Below, in pieces: positions 33,920-45,440 of a stretch of DNA of 64,000 nt. Made by a program: the position numbers and the translations under genes. Location of the stretch: contig NC_081336.1 in NCBI RefSeq assembly GCF_022539665.2, positions 10,516,778 through 10,580,777 on the forward strand, read 5' to 3'. Positions within the stretch are counted from its first letter, which is position 1, and each line of letters opens with the position of its first letter. Under the pieces are notes generated by a model. That model searched no databases. It saw only the letters and a list, made by a program, of their open reading frames with translations, and was not told where the DNA came from. This DNA is from Daphnia carinata (lineage: Eukaryota; Arthropoda; Branchiopoda; Diplostraca; Daphniidae).

Positions 33920-34305
33920 TGTCGCGAGGGAAAGATAGCATTGTGATTGCCATTTCTGGAAAGGGGCGTCAGCCAACATTTAATTGTTTGCAGCACAGTT
34001 TCCCTTGAAAAGAGGCGCTACGACACGCCAATAATTAGTAAAATGTGGCATTCCCTAGAATTCGTTCAACCCTAGAGATAGGGCGTATATCCTTCACGAG
34101 GGTATAAAAGCCCATACATTTTTTACCCTAAGTTAGTTCTTGTTAGTTCCTGATAGATCTTAAGTCCTACTCAAGTTCTCAAGTAAGTTCTCTTCACGTT
34201 CCTGTATTTCAGTCAAGTAAAGGGTAGTTATTCCTCCTTTCTGTTATGCATTGTATTTTCCCCTTTTAATTCAATACAATTCATTAAGTAAAGTCCAGTG
34301 TGACA
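33920..34305 (+). repeat. Gypsy 3' LTR
   Basis: 386 bp, same as the 5' LTR, with TATAAA at 34103-34108. Followed by ATAT (34306-34309), the 4-bp target duplication. Confidence 0.95.
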
Positions 34306-34499
34306 ATATCACGGCAGCCGAACGTGGCAGACCTTTATTTTTGTAGGTGAAATCCAAGGGAGGAACTGCAAATGCTCGGCGCCATCTTGTACGAACGATG
34401 TGGTCTGGCGGACACCTTACCAAGGTGACCATGCATTACCTTCGAGTGTATTTAAGGTATACCATTTACTTGCTTTGTAAAAGCTAGGTTTTTAACTTG

Positions 34500-35000
34500 T
34501 GCATCGTAACGATTTTGAATTGGGTAAGTTGCAAGTCGGTAGATTTGCTCTGCAGTTTCCCGGATACCAGCACCCTGCTTCGCGAGAACTACTCTACGTT
34601 GTTCTGGGGGGGCTTAGACGAACATCTGAATCCGATTTTGAAGAAGTCTTGCATCGATGGACACTGACAAAATATAGGTGAAATAGCTACAAATTTTTAT
34701 TAGCAAGGTTCACTTGTGTTCCAACTCATTTTATTTTTCAGGAAGCTGCACATGAATGTTGGGTATTTTATCATAAGTAGAATACAGATAGATTCTGTAG
34801 TAGTAGATCTCTTTAGTTGGGTATTGAAATTGGCTTTGGTTTGTATGGGGTCTGATGAGGTCTCAGTTGCATTTGATCCTACTTGTTATTTATCACTGCC
34901 AATGCCAGTCGAAAAGGAAGTACCAGTTGACCTGTATCTGGCTAACATGGACCTTTTAGCAGAAATTTTTCTGCTTTCAAGGGATTCAAAGAGTTTGTAG
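34500..35000 (+). pseudogene. Ubiquitin-specific protease (USP4/11/15-type) fragment
   Basis: Two pieces match the USP catalytic domain. GKLQVGRFALQFPGYQHPAS lies where the family has the QFxGYxQxDSQE motif; the following Asp-Ser-Gln is Ala-Ser-Arg. After an intron-like gap, IDSVVVDLFSWVLKLALVC and then VSVAFDPTCYLSLPMPVEKE match the zinc-ribbon and FDPFCYLxLPLP region. Stops and a frame change fall between them, and the Cys and His boxes are not seen. A degenerate copy. A frame at 35066-35305 (ENKRVPVPLCICDP) may be a further piece. Confidence 0.65.
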
Positions 35001-36274
35001 AATATTATGTCTCTAGGATTCCACAGTTTTAGGTAATTCAATTGACAAGAAATTTACACTGATTTTTGTTTTATTTTTCTAAAGGCAGATTCTTAATTAT
35101 AAAGGATTGGGAAAGAAAATTGACGGAGGCTCAGTGCCAAAAAAATTATGGTAGTTGGAATGATTACCGAAGCTCTTCGGATTCGTTTATTTCACTCGTT
35201 ATGGTATTTAAAGAAAATAAACGTGTACCTGTGCCCCTTTGTATCTGTGACCCGATTTCCTCTTCACTTGCGATAATTCTGCAGCGGGTCATGCAGATAC
35301 TGTGATCAGCAGAAAAAGTTGGAAGTGCGCTGCCCGGAAAGCAAATCTGGGGTAAAAGAAAAAAACTTATTCCAACTAGTAAGCCATTCCCAAATTCAAC
35401 CAACAAAAAGGTACACAGTGAGATTTGCTTAACAATTATGTTTCTTTAATTGATTTTAAAATTAGGAAAAGGTGGAAGGAAAAACTTCGTTCTCTGGTAG
35501 TGTTTTAGTTAAAATCCTTTTTGTGCAAATTCATTTTTGAAATTGTTTACCTCATTTTCGAATGGTTCCGTTCACATTTGTTGTTCATGTGAGATTTTAT
35601 GTTTACCAGTTACTGCATTATATTGACCACTATTGCAAGATGTTTGTTTAGGAATAACTACTGTTTTGTTTATCTGGAATGTTGTGTGGGAGTCCATCAG
35701 GAATTGCTGGTCTGCAGTAAATTTGTCAGGTATATGTTAGCTTTCATCAGCAAAACGTTATGCACTAATTGTGTTTGGTTTTCGTGGTATAGGCTAGGTG
35801 ATGAAGATCAATGAATCAGAAAATGTTTTGCATGGGTGGTGAATGTTCTGACAGTTTTAACAGTTGTGATGTGGTGTATTTCACTTCCACGCATCATGGT
35901 GTTTTTATCTATCAGTTGAATTGTAAGGTTAATTTTCTGTTCGTGTAACCTCATTTCCTCTTGAATCATATAGTAGAAATTGGTGACCTGAAACAATGAA
36001 CATGGAAAAATCACCTGTGCCAACGTTGACGATGTTTGATTGATGAAGTGCTGGAAACTAAAATTAATTTTCTTTACAATTTGGTTTCAGGCTATCTTTA
36101 TAATTTTTTATTAGTTTTGCGTTTGTTTAGAGTCCGCAAGCTCGTAGCTGATTTCCTCCTTTAGATACCGCCTGTCGACGGTTTGACAGCCTCACACAAT
36201 TGAACGTATGCCAAAAAGTAATTGATCCAATTTAATGTATGCAATGTATACTAATTACACCATTCAAAACAATA
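35001..36274. other. Gene-poor flank
   Basis: Beyond possible USP debris to about 35305, I see only AT-rich sequence with short unconvincing frames. It ends at the sharp start of inverted duplication 2. Confidence 0.35.
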
Positions 36275-37485
36275 TTCCAACTGTTAGCTTTAAAAGTTTC
36301 CCTGTTTACCTCCGTTAGTTTTCCCGAAAATCTGCTAAATCCTCCATGGTTGATGCCGAAAATACCTACATTTATACTCCCAATCTCGAAAAACAATGCT
36401 CTTGAAAATCCAACGTTCACCAGACTACTCTTTCGAGCACTGTTTACGCAAAACAACGCCAGTTCTAGTACGGTAAGCGTCTTCACAGATGGCTCCCGTG
36501 ACTTCGAAAACAACTCAACAGCATGCGCCATCTACTGCCCAAATTCTCAAGTGAAAAAAGCCTGGAAACTTTCTAGTGATACGAACATCTTCACAGCTGA
36601 ATTGTTGGCTATTCTAAAGGCCATTGAACACGCTGACAACGGCCCGGCGCAGCTAATCCGGATCTTCTCGGACTCACTCAGAGCCATCTCCGCCATCAAT
36701 GCTCTACACCCTTCAAACGAACTGGTGGTCAAGATTCGGAACAGGGCCTTAACTAGCTCTTCTGCCGGCTCCAAAGTTATTCTCTACTGGATTCCAAGCC
36801 ATGTAGGCCTTCCAGAAAATGAATTAGTGGATCGTCTGGCAAACGACGCAAGAACGGATCCTAACTGCGAAAAAATCGATCTCGTCGACTCACCTAAACT
36901 CGCCCTAAATGTTTTTCGCATAGCATGGTCCAAGCTGATGTCTCTATACCTTGCGAGTCACCATGACTTCTTTGCTTCTCACCCTAGGAACTCCATTCAC
37001 CCAGAACCCTGGTTGGTGCACCCTAACAGAGTCAGAAACAGCATTCTTCACAAACTCCGGTCGAACCGGCTACGTTTAAACGCCCGCGTTTCGTTATTTG
37101 ATCCCTCTGTATCCCCATACTGCAGCTATGGCTGCCCTGTGAAAGAGACTCCCTCACATCTAATTATTGAGTGTCCCCACCTCGCTGCCGAAAGAGAGGA
37201 ACTAAAAAGCTTCCTCTCGGAGTTAAAACTTCATTTGAACCTATCCAATCTCCTACATCCACCGCAAGTTTGTGACAACCTCACCAAATTCAAGATCAGG
37301 GACTTGGTTTTAAATTTCTTCTGGAAATCAGGACTCCACAAACGCTGCTAATCTAATTCAAAATCATCCCACTTTTCCGAGCAATTTCCCGGTGCCAATT
37401 TCGGTCTCCTAGGACGACCCGCTCTCGATATGGCAACGCCACACGGGAGGCACCTTAAGAAAGAAAGAAAAAAAAAAAAAAAAAG
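36275..37485 (+). mobile_element. Non-LTR retrotransposon 3' end with RNase H
   Basis: ORF 36239-37351 (370 codons, the first about 12 outside the homology). RNase H residues: FTDGSRDF, AELLAILKAIEH, IFSDSLRAISAI, and WIPSHVGLPENELVDRLAN. After it comes a Cys-His motif (YCSYGCPVKETPSHLIIECP) typical of Jockey/I-type ORF2 C-termini. The 3' UTR ends in an A-rich tail near 37467-37484. Truncated at its 5' end at the duplication boundary; no RT remains in this copy. Confidence 0.85.
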
Positions 37486-38029
37486 AATCTCATTGACGGA
37501 TTTTGCTTCTAAGGTTTAGCTCATGAAACTTCGTTTGTAAAGAATACGTCCTGTTGAGGAATGTCACCAAAGATGCAAATCCTATGGGTAGGAATACCAT
37601 AATATCATTCTTCTACTCTTTAACCACTCATGGTCTACTGTTAATCGTGATCTGAGTAGTGCACCATATTCATCTTCGTTGCAGTATCAGCTGTAACAAC
37701 AGTCATTTCGGCAGTTGTAATCTCGACCTAGCCTACCAACAGACATAGACATGTACCTCAACACAATTTCTACTGGTATTTTAAATTTTTCTTCTGCCTC
37801 ATATAGTTTGCCTTTTTATTTAAATTGAACATTCAACCATAGAACTGCCAACTCTTAGCTGTCTGCTGCCTATTTGCTGGCCCTACAGTCTTTTCAGTCT
37901 TCGGACAGCAGAAGTAAGTCGAATTGCTTTCAACGTTTGGTTACAACAACAATCTTATATTTCCCACTAACTGGTTCTTTTTCTTTACTTTTACGATTAA
38001 GAACAAAGCCTTCTTCGTGTTCGCCACGC
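37486..38029. other. Unique part of duplication 2
   Basis: Follows the non-LTR A tail. No coding or RNA signal recognised. Confidence 0.35.
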
Positions 38030-38420
38030 CCGTCATTACCTTGCCCGTCATCCCGTCTTCGCTTCGGCCGTCGTTCCGTCTTGGCTTCGGCCGTCCGTCG
38101 TCGCCTCGCCCGTCGCCCCGTCTTCGTCTCGCCCGTCGTCGCCTCGCCCGTCGCCCCGTCTTCGCCTCGCCCGTCGCCCCGTCTTCGCCTCGCCCGTCGC
38201 CCCGTCTTCGCCTCACCCGTCGCCCCGTCTTCGCCTCGCCCGTCGCCCCGTCTTCGCCTCACCCGTCGCCCCGTCTTCGCCTCGCCCGTCGCCCCGTCTT
38301 CGCCTCGCCCGTCGCCCCGTCTTCGCCTTTCCCGCGTCACCTTCTCGCCCGGTCGCCACGTCTTCTCTTCGCCCGTCGCGCTATCATCGCCTCGCCCGTC
38401 GCCTCGTGGTCGCCACGTCA
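38030..38420. repeat. 22-bp GC-rich minisatellite
   Basis: Tandem units of CGTCGCCCCGTCTTCGCCTC with a few variants (TTCGTC, CACCCGTC). All six frames stay open over it, producing Arg/Pro/Ser or Gly/Asp/Arg repeats, which I regard as an artefact of composition. Mirrored at about 55335-55725, with unit-number differences. Confidence 0.85.
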
Positions 38421-38949
38421 TCGCCTGGTCTTTGTGGTATCGTTGTATTTTTTTATTGTGTAATTGTGTAGTACTAATTAACACGTTGGCTGCCACGCCC
38501 GTTTGCTCCCCCTTTTTTTTTTAGCTATATAGGGACGGGCCGCGCTGTTCTGCCTCATGGCCTATCTTTCATGAGGTGGAGTAGTTGCCACTGCCCAAGA
38601 TTCGCCGAAAGGCAATTAGGCAACGCACCAGAGGGACTCCCTTTGTCCGATGTGTGGTGGAGACCTGGGGTGTGCGTTCCCACAACGGTCTCCATCATCA
38701 TGTCAGCCCGGACTTGTCAGCGGGCAAGTCCCCCTTGGTCGCTATCCTTCCGATAGCGACGTAATTAATGTAAATTTAGTGGCGTGGCAGCCAACTTGTT
38801 AGTTAGTTATTTATGTATGTCTTGTATTGTGTTGTGTTGTAAGATGTGAATGTAAGTGGAGGATTTGTGGGAGGATGGAGGGACAATAAAAAATGTGTTA
38901 GATTTTTAAATAAAGTTTGTTTTTATTTATGAGAGTATTTTCATGAACT
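38421..38949. other. No gene seen between minisatellite and tRNA-like heads
   Basis: Moderately GC-rich to 38760, then AT-rich. A 61-codon frame at 38571-38756 has no recognisable motif. Confidence 0.3.
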
Positions 38950-39014
38950 GGATTGGGGATCGAACCCTAGACCTCCAGCGTATCAGTTTAATACTTTACC
39001 ATTGAGCCATCTAC
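38950..39014 (-). other. tRNA-like Pol III promoter head
   Basis: The minus strand has an A-box-like TGGCTCAATGGTA and a B box GGGTTCGATCCC at tRNA spacing. The acceptor arm does not pair well, so it is probably a tRNA-derived SINE head and not a tRNA gene. Mirror copy at 54745-54809 (+). Confidence 0.5.
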
Positions 39015-39110
39015 AACGTATACAAATATGTAATTTCTTCCTTAATACCTTTGTTTGTAGTGGATAAGTCGATACGCTTTCAAATGGGAATTATTGTCTG
39101 TATGGTTAAC

Positions 39111-39173
39111 AGTGGCTCAATGGTAGAGCGTTCGACTGAGATATGAAATGTCTGAGGTTCGAATACCAGAATG
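39111..39173 (+). other. Second tRNA-like head, divergent from the first
   Basis: TGGCTCAATGGTAGAGCG (A box and a D arm that pairs GCTC/GAGC) followed by GAGGTTCGAATACC (B box). No matching acceptor stem. Lies about 100 bp from the minus-strand head, pointing away. Mirror copy at 54586-54648 (-). Confidence 0.5.
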
Positions 39174-39317
39174 ATGCATATCAGCAAAAGATAAATGAAG
39201 AAATACCTCATGTGGATTACATGTAGACGTATAAAATAAGGTACAAGAAAGACAAAATAAGTAAAAAGATTTTTGAATTAAAAAAAAACAATTTTTATTG
39301 ATGTAAAATTTTTTTGT

Positions 39318-39400
39318 GTCAACTAAGGTAGGAGAAAACTCTACCACATGAGTAGAGTCTCCCCCTACCTTAGTTGACTCACCGGGGAGATTACCCGGTG
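39318..39400. repeat. Two adjacent perfect-stem hairpins
   Basis: 39318-39378: GTCAACTAAGGTAGG pairs with CCTACCTTAGTTGAC (15 bp), then ACTCTAC with GTAGAGT inside. 39380-39400: CACCGGG pairs with CCCGGTG around a 7-base loop. They may be structural RNA of a transposable element. Mirror copies at 54359-54379 and 54381-54441. Confidence 0.65.
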
Positions 39401-39900
39401 CGTGGCTAAGAGAAGCCGGAAAAGGATGAAGAGTGATGATAAGGACAAGTTTTCACGTGAGCGATTAACCGTTATTCGGATATGTGGGTAGCCCCAAGAC
39501 CCTCAAAAAGATATCATCGAGCCAGGGGGACCCCCACGTCCCCTTTCCGGACAGCGCACTCACAACCTTTAACTGCTGATCACAGTAGGGGCATGACCCC
39601 CCTACGGGCTTATTAGAAATTTAGGGGAAACGGGGCCACAGAAAGAAGGGAGCCCAGATATGCACTTGAATTTAAGAGAATAAAACTCTTTACTGTTCGG
39701 GATGAATCAGCAATTAGCCGTGTCGTCTGAGTAGCGTTCTTTGAAAATTTAGCATCTCTTTTCGTCTTCTATTCTTAAACAGGGAAATATAATGGCTGGA
39801 CATCTTTTACGGTTAGCTGCAAAATGTCATCAAGGAGACTGGAATGAAAGAGAAATTAAGATCAAGGTAAAATGTGACCACAGAATAGATGTGAACCAAT
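39401..39900 (+). other. Possible exon MAGHLLRL... at end of duplication 2
   Basis: A polypyrimidine stretch and AG precede ATGGCTGGACATC at 39792. The frame MAGHLLRLAAKCHQGDWNER then reaches a possible donor AAG/GTAAAA at 39866 and the duplication boundary at 39900. The upstream 39440-39780 has no clear content. I do not recognise the peptide. Confidence 0.25.
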
Positions 39901-41789
39901 TTTTGTGCTTCGCTTTAAATGAAACAAATACCGTTACATGGGAGGCTTGGATCACATTTTCCATGAGGATTCACCTACGCACTTAACTTGGAACACACCA
40001 TGTGTGAGGGTTGGACCAAAATATCCATATCGTTTTCACGATACTGATGGGCTTATCATTTGGAACCTTTTCTGTAATTAAAGATGTTTTATTTAATAAA
40101 CCCATGATCTCTAAACCATCAATCAAATACCGAATCGCTTACGAAGACATCTTTGGCAGAATGGCAGTCTGGTAGAAAATCAATATTCTTCTTGGGCCTC
40201 TTCGATTGCCAAAAATGGCAATAAGAACTGAACAGGGAACAGTTCACTAAAGAAAATGAGAACATTCCCTTTGTTATGCAGGGAATATTGCTGTAGTTAT
40301 GCAAACAATCAGAGCTGTCTTACAGATTGGATGGGAAAATGGAAAGGTTTATCCCTAGATAACACCACCAACCAGTACTGTCACGTCACTGCACATACAG
40401 AGAAGAAAATTCAAAAGTTATTAAAAATTGAATACACCTTTTACCATCAGCATGATACTGCAACACATAGCTCTCGGAGATACTTATTCTACGAAAAATT
40501 TATCCCATTGTAGAGTAGATCTTGACTTAAACGTAACGCGAATGCCATCACCTAAAATTACAAAATTTAGATTACATGCCAGCATAACAAAAATGCTGCA
40601 AGCTTACATGTTGTAAGGACTCCCGATAAAACTTTAAAGTTAAATAAGTTAGTTAGATTATGTGTTCTATTTCTCATGTTGCGTTTGCCCCCCCCCCCCC
40701 CTTCTCCCCCACTTGACTCTTTCGCCTCTTGTTTCGTTTTTTATTACCCTTTCTTCGCATGACGTGGGGTCAACGACAGGACATAAATCAGTCGACCTCA
40801 CGTTTCGCGTAACATTCTGGCTCTGTTGCGATGACCCCACGCAAACTTAGCGTTCCACGCCAAGTTGGCGTCATCAAGCCAAAGCGCGGTATAAAACCAA
40901 CGCCTGAGCTGTGCCTTTTTTTTAGTATTCTTGCAACCTGCTGTCCAGTTAGTCGTGCCGTAGCACTCTATTTGTGTAACATTTAAATCCACGCTTGAGT
41001 TTTGTGTACCCTCTTACGTACTTCGAAATAAACTGAGTTCAACACCTACAACTGTCGTGTTTCTGATCGCCCTGCAAACATCCTCAACTGAGACGCCACT
41101 TCCCGTTCTGCCCAAGTCCACCACCACCCCCTTCCGACGTCGCCGTACCTTCAGCTCTCTCCAGCGCCATGACGTCCGCGTAAGTACTCCACACCTTGTC
41201 TCCTTCTTAACTTTCCCAAGTAGCGTTCTTTTTATATCCGTGCAGCCGACGTGATTGGCTGGCGGATCCTAACAAAGATAACTGTGTAATACCAGAATAT
41301 TAGATTAAGATATTAACCTGACCGTTGTCAGTATTGTTTTATTGTTGTGTGTGGTAATCACCCCAGTTGCGTCAGACGTGACAGGAATTGATTATTGCAA
41401 TGTGGTAAACAATGAATTTATACTGTCAGACGATCCATCAAACAGTATAGCCATCTACTGGTAAGGTATCCAGTTCTATTTCACTCAACGGCTCCCGATG
41501 TTAAAGAAGTTAGGGCTTGAAAATAAGCCCGACAAAATAAATAAGCCCGACACCATGGGGAATGTATTGCTTCTTCTTATGTAAAACACTGCAACAAGTG
41601 TGACTAGTGAATCAAAATCAAATCAGCTATGTTGGCATTGAATCTATATCACTTTTGGCCCCAAGGTATATCTTGTATTAAATTTTGTCTTGGCAGTAGC
41701 GTAAGAAGAGGAAATTGTTGTGAAACTACCTTGAGTGGAGCCAAATATTCCAATGCTGATACATGGGAGCTCAGCAATTTTAAATTTAG
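39901..41789. other. Gene-poor region with a possible LTR relic
   Basis: 40000-40680 holds nothing I recognise. 40758-41270 has an LTR-like plan: a C13-like run upstream, TATAAAA at 40890-40896, AATAAA near 41026, and TGGCTGGCGGATCC at about 41263 that could be a degenerate primer site. No partner LTR is present, so a solo LTR is only a possibility. The remainder is AT-rich. Confidence 0.3.
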
Positions 41790-42388
41790 CAACTTTGTAT
41801 CAGGAATTTCTACTGCAGACGGTCCCCCGAACACTCGTTTTGGAAATACACCGACTTTAAAAACTACTGGCGCGCCAGTACATTACAGCGCTAGCGTGAC
41901 ACATCAAAGTTATTTAATCCTATGTATTTCCAAAACGGTTGATTTTATGAAAAAACTAGCAATTTTCTCGGAATCAGCATTAAATTTTGAGTATATTCTG
42001 CCATTTTCAAGCAATTCCAACGATGGTCAATTTTTGACGGTTTTGGAGGCAATTTTCGGTTTTGGAGGACATTTTCCCACCGTCATTTTCTTCGTTTTTC
42101 TCCATTTTGTTAAGCCCAATGTCAAAGCAGAGCCGATAATCGTGATCAACGTTCAATTTCGCATCGGAATAATGTATTTTTTATTAAATTAAGCAAGGAT
42201 TACGAAAATTGATATCTTTTACAAGTGAACCTTATGGCATTAGAAGTATTAAAAGGGTAAGTTGCTACAGACCTTACCCTAGCCCCGGACGATCGCTGAA
42301 ACCCAATGTAGAAAACTGAATATCGTACCAATAGGTGACAATAAGGTTCGGGGGACCGTCTGCAGTAGAAATTCCTGATACAAAGTTG
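41790..42388. mobile_element. 599-bp element with 43-bp perfect TIRs
   Basis: 41790-41832 is an exact reverse complement of 42346-42388 (CAACTTTGTATCAGG ... CCCCCGAAC). No target duplication is obvious. An open frame (41629-42192) crosses the left terminus and is probably fortuitous. Best read as a MITE or the foldback ends of an unknown DNA transposon. Confidence 0.55.
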
Positions 42389-45300
42389 AAACTTATTTTT
42401 ATTCGATGCTTGAAACTGTTAAATGCTAGTATTTGGTGCTAACATATAATTTGACGCAAAGATGTTGGGGAAATGTTTTAGGGCATTTTCCGCTATTAAA
42501 GTCACCACTTGAAACACTTAAATAATTTGATAAAATTTTATATGTTAAACAGGAATAAACCCGTTAATAACTTAGTATTAAAAAAAAAATCAGGAAAATA
42601 GTTGTTAAATTATTAGTTAAGATTGACTATACGTTTACTATTGACGATGACGACAGATGGGTGAATTCAACACAGATGCTGAAAAACAAAGAAAACCAAC
42701 ACATTTCTACAGATTCATTATAACTTCTTGCAGTTGATGGCGAAATTTTCAAGAAACGAAACTAAGCTTCACTACTATCTAACACTACTTTTCTCCTACA
42801 TTCAAGCTTACTTTCAAAATGTAAAAAAAGTTACTAATGAATTATCCACTAATCAAGCTTACCATCAAACTGAAGTATTGTTTTTTTAATTAACGCCAAC
42901 TTACGATGTCTGTGCTTCTTCTAGTTTGAATAAATCTGTTCAATCAAAAACGTCAAGAATCCAAGTCCAGTACCAATGCCTCGAATTAAACCAAAATTTC
43001 TTAAGTGCAAAAAAAATTTGATTATCACCTTGATTCGTCATGATGTTCATCACATAGAACATATGAAATCCAAATCAAGTAAAAGACTTCTTTGCTGCGA
43101 AATATTGCTTACTTCTTTGGGTTGGCTGTTTAATTCTGAATCAATGGTAGACGGACTCAAAGTGTTCTTCTTATTCCTTGATACATGGCACAACAAGGCT
43201 AAATCCATCCCCCCATGTCAGGAGAGGAAGGTATAGTCCATCCTTGCTACACGAACCAGCGTTAAGTAGAAAGAGTTCGCCACGCCGTTGTAAGGAACGG
43301 CCAACCGTACTCTTTACATTTCCCACGCTTGCAACCCTTTTTTCCCCTCTTCCGCCAACAGGTCATCTGCCGGTGGCTCTGGCCTTCAAACTTGTCACTT
43401 CTTCACATAGGTGTTACATTTACACGCAGAATATTTATTCCCGTTGGGACACTTAATCCTAAACGACCTTGCTTCTTCGTATAAATGGTGTACTTTTTCC
43501 AGATTGCCAGCATTCCACTTTTAGTAATTCTACCGTGCAGTCTACTTTTTACGGCCAAGCAGTCTACTTTCAGTTGTCATCACAGCGAGTCTTCTTTTAA
43601 GTGCCATCTCTGTCAGACTGTCTCCGTAAGTCTCCTTTCGTCAATTATCAATTTGGTCTTTGTAAAAATACTCGAAAACAGTGCAACAATACAGTTCATC
43701 ATCGCTATCCAATAATTAAAAGTAAGGAACGGATTTTTTCGAACCTTACATTTGGTGACAGTGAAGGGATAGATCATTCGAACCTTACACCGTCGATACC
43801 CTTACAGAATTTAAAAATAAAAAAACATGATGCCCATAAGTTATCTACTGAAAATCAATGCATAAACCATTTTCCGCTACCTCATCATTTATGAGTTGAT
43901 AGAACAAACCCTCATGCGTCCCGTACATATGCGCAATAGTTTGATTAATTAGCACGAACGAATACCTGTGGAATAAAGAGGGTAGTTTTTTAGAATAACA
44001 AACAACAAATAAGCAGACAAATTAAGTTCAACCTACGTAAAGTTTAATATTGCCGCTAGCCATTCGACCAAATAACCGTCCGATCAGTCCAAGTGTAGGT
44101 GCCATTCGGTCCTCGCTTTTAAGTATCGAAAAGTGGTTGCTAAATCGGAATAAATAAAAAATAATTGATAAGCTTCGTACAATACCATTTTCACTAAAGA
44201 AGAGCACATTTAGGACATTACGATTACTTCTAACGAGAATACATCTACACTGGTACTTACATCAAACATTAAAAAATTGAAGTGTCAACCAGTAAAAAAA
44301 AAAATTGACCAAATCATTGTCAGATTAAACGTTTCAGCGTAGAAACAACTGTGTACATTGGCATTTGTGAGTGTTGAAGACTGGATTATAAATACATTGA
44401 TTGCAATGCTATGGCTAAAAGTTTGCAACCAGGCTGTTAAAATCAATGAATCTGAATAAGAAAATACAATCAAATTTAAACATTAACAATTTAGTTGTAA
44501 ATGTCAACTACTTGAATCGTTGATGAAGCCCAATTTCTCCATTTGGCGCCCTTTGGTATAACAAGGCCTTTTAAAGTTCACGTAGTAAAGATGACAGACA
44601 AAATTCTTCCGGTTTTGGGACTACCATTTGCAGTTATCTCGAATAACTTTACAGAACTGCAAGTTCACTCAGCAAAACCCTGGCAAAAAAATTACAAAAT
44701 GCAAAGTGAATTTTCCCTACTTACTGGTGCTAAACAAATGATGAAACAAAAAGGTTTATACCGTGATTTAAAAATCCTTATTTTGTTTACTGTCAAAACG
44801 TCATGTGACTCAATTCATTACATTCTGTGGTATTGACCACTAGATGGCGTTCCTCTTACCTCACTTCCCTCCGCTAGATGTCACTGTTTAACGATTAAAA
44901 TGGTTACGATTTGTACAGAACTTGATCTCGGCATGGCAAGTTCTATAGCCGCTGTTCAATACGAAACCACCATTACGCCCCGGTATTTGATAACGCCAAT
45001 ATATTTAGTAGATGCCTATTTACTAGAGCAATCTGGCGGTCTAAAACTGTCAGATACCGGAACATATTGGCGATTTAGTAAGGAATGCCATGTCGGGAAC
45101 TTAGAGCGCGTAGCTTAGGTTGTTTAGCATACGTTACTGTTCCTGATGCACTTCATGCCAGTACCGCACGTCGGAGTATTCCAACCTTACAATCATATCT
45201 TTGTCATAGCTCAAGATAAGCCGAGCCGTTTCGTGTCACTGCGTACATGAGCAACCATCTTTCATTTGATCTATGCAATATATCGTTTAGCCCTTCCTAG

Positions 45301-45440
45301 CAGCGCTTTTGGTATTACTTGAGTTTCCTGATCGTCTTCTTCTGGTGTTGTTCAAAACCAGGATTGCTTAATCCCCAAATGATTTAGATCAGTTTCGTCC
45401 AAAATTTAAAACCTGACCCCCGGCAAGACAAATACTCCAC
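42389..45440. other. Gene-poor region
   Basis: AT-rich, with several short frames (42976-43236, 44543-44836, 44900-45118) that show no family motif. At 44835 CCACTAGATGGCG resembles a CTCF core, and an inverted relative, CGCTAGATGTCACTG, follows 37 bp on; both resemble the array at 46803. Confidence 0.3.

Larger units (their letters stand above)
25392..34305 (+). mobile_element. Ty3/Gypsy LTR retrotransposon with env-like part
   Basis: A complete 8.9-kb element. The LTRs (386 bp each) look identical by eye, begin TGTCGCG and end GTGTGACA, and are flanked by ATAT on both sides. A primer site and a purine tract (GAAGAAGGGGGACC just before 33920) are present. One ORF carries gag, protease, RT, RNase H, integrase and an env-like region. 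Identical LTRs mean a recent insertion. The env-like part and D,D35E integrase suit an errantivirus-like Gypsy lineage; naming the exact clade would need a tree. Confidence 0.93.
36275..39900. repeat. Left arm of inverted duplication 2
   Basis: Reverse complement of 53859-57473 (coordinates add to 93748 at one end and 93759 at the other). Both boundaries are abrupt: TTCCAACTG starts the arm and GTGAACCAAT ends it. Contents: non-LTR 3' end, minisatellite, two tRNA-like heads, hairpins and a short exon-like frame (MAGHLLRLAAKCHQGDWNER at 39792). Confidence 0.9.

Noticed and set aside
38030..38420. CRISPR-like regular array
   Set aside because: No unique spacers; it is a continuous tandem minisatellite in an animal genome. 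The 59420-60232 arrays are likewise tandem repeats.
37874..38524. Long overlapping ORFs rich in Arg/Pro/Ser or Gly/Asp/Arg on both strands (also 55003-55877)
   Set aside because: They all cross the 22-bp GC-rich minisatellite, which lacks stops in every frame; the repeat explains them.
39111..39173. Functional tRNA gene
   Set aside because: A and B boxes are good but the acceptor and anticodon arms do not pair; treated as a tRNA-derived head.
41629..42192. 187-codon plus-strand frame
   Set aside because: Spans the border of the 43-bp TIR element and shows no domain; likely chance.
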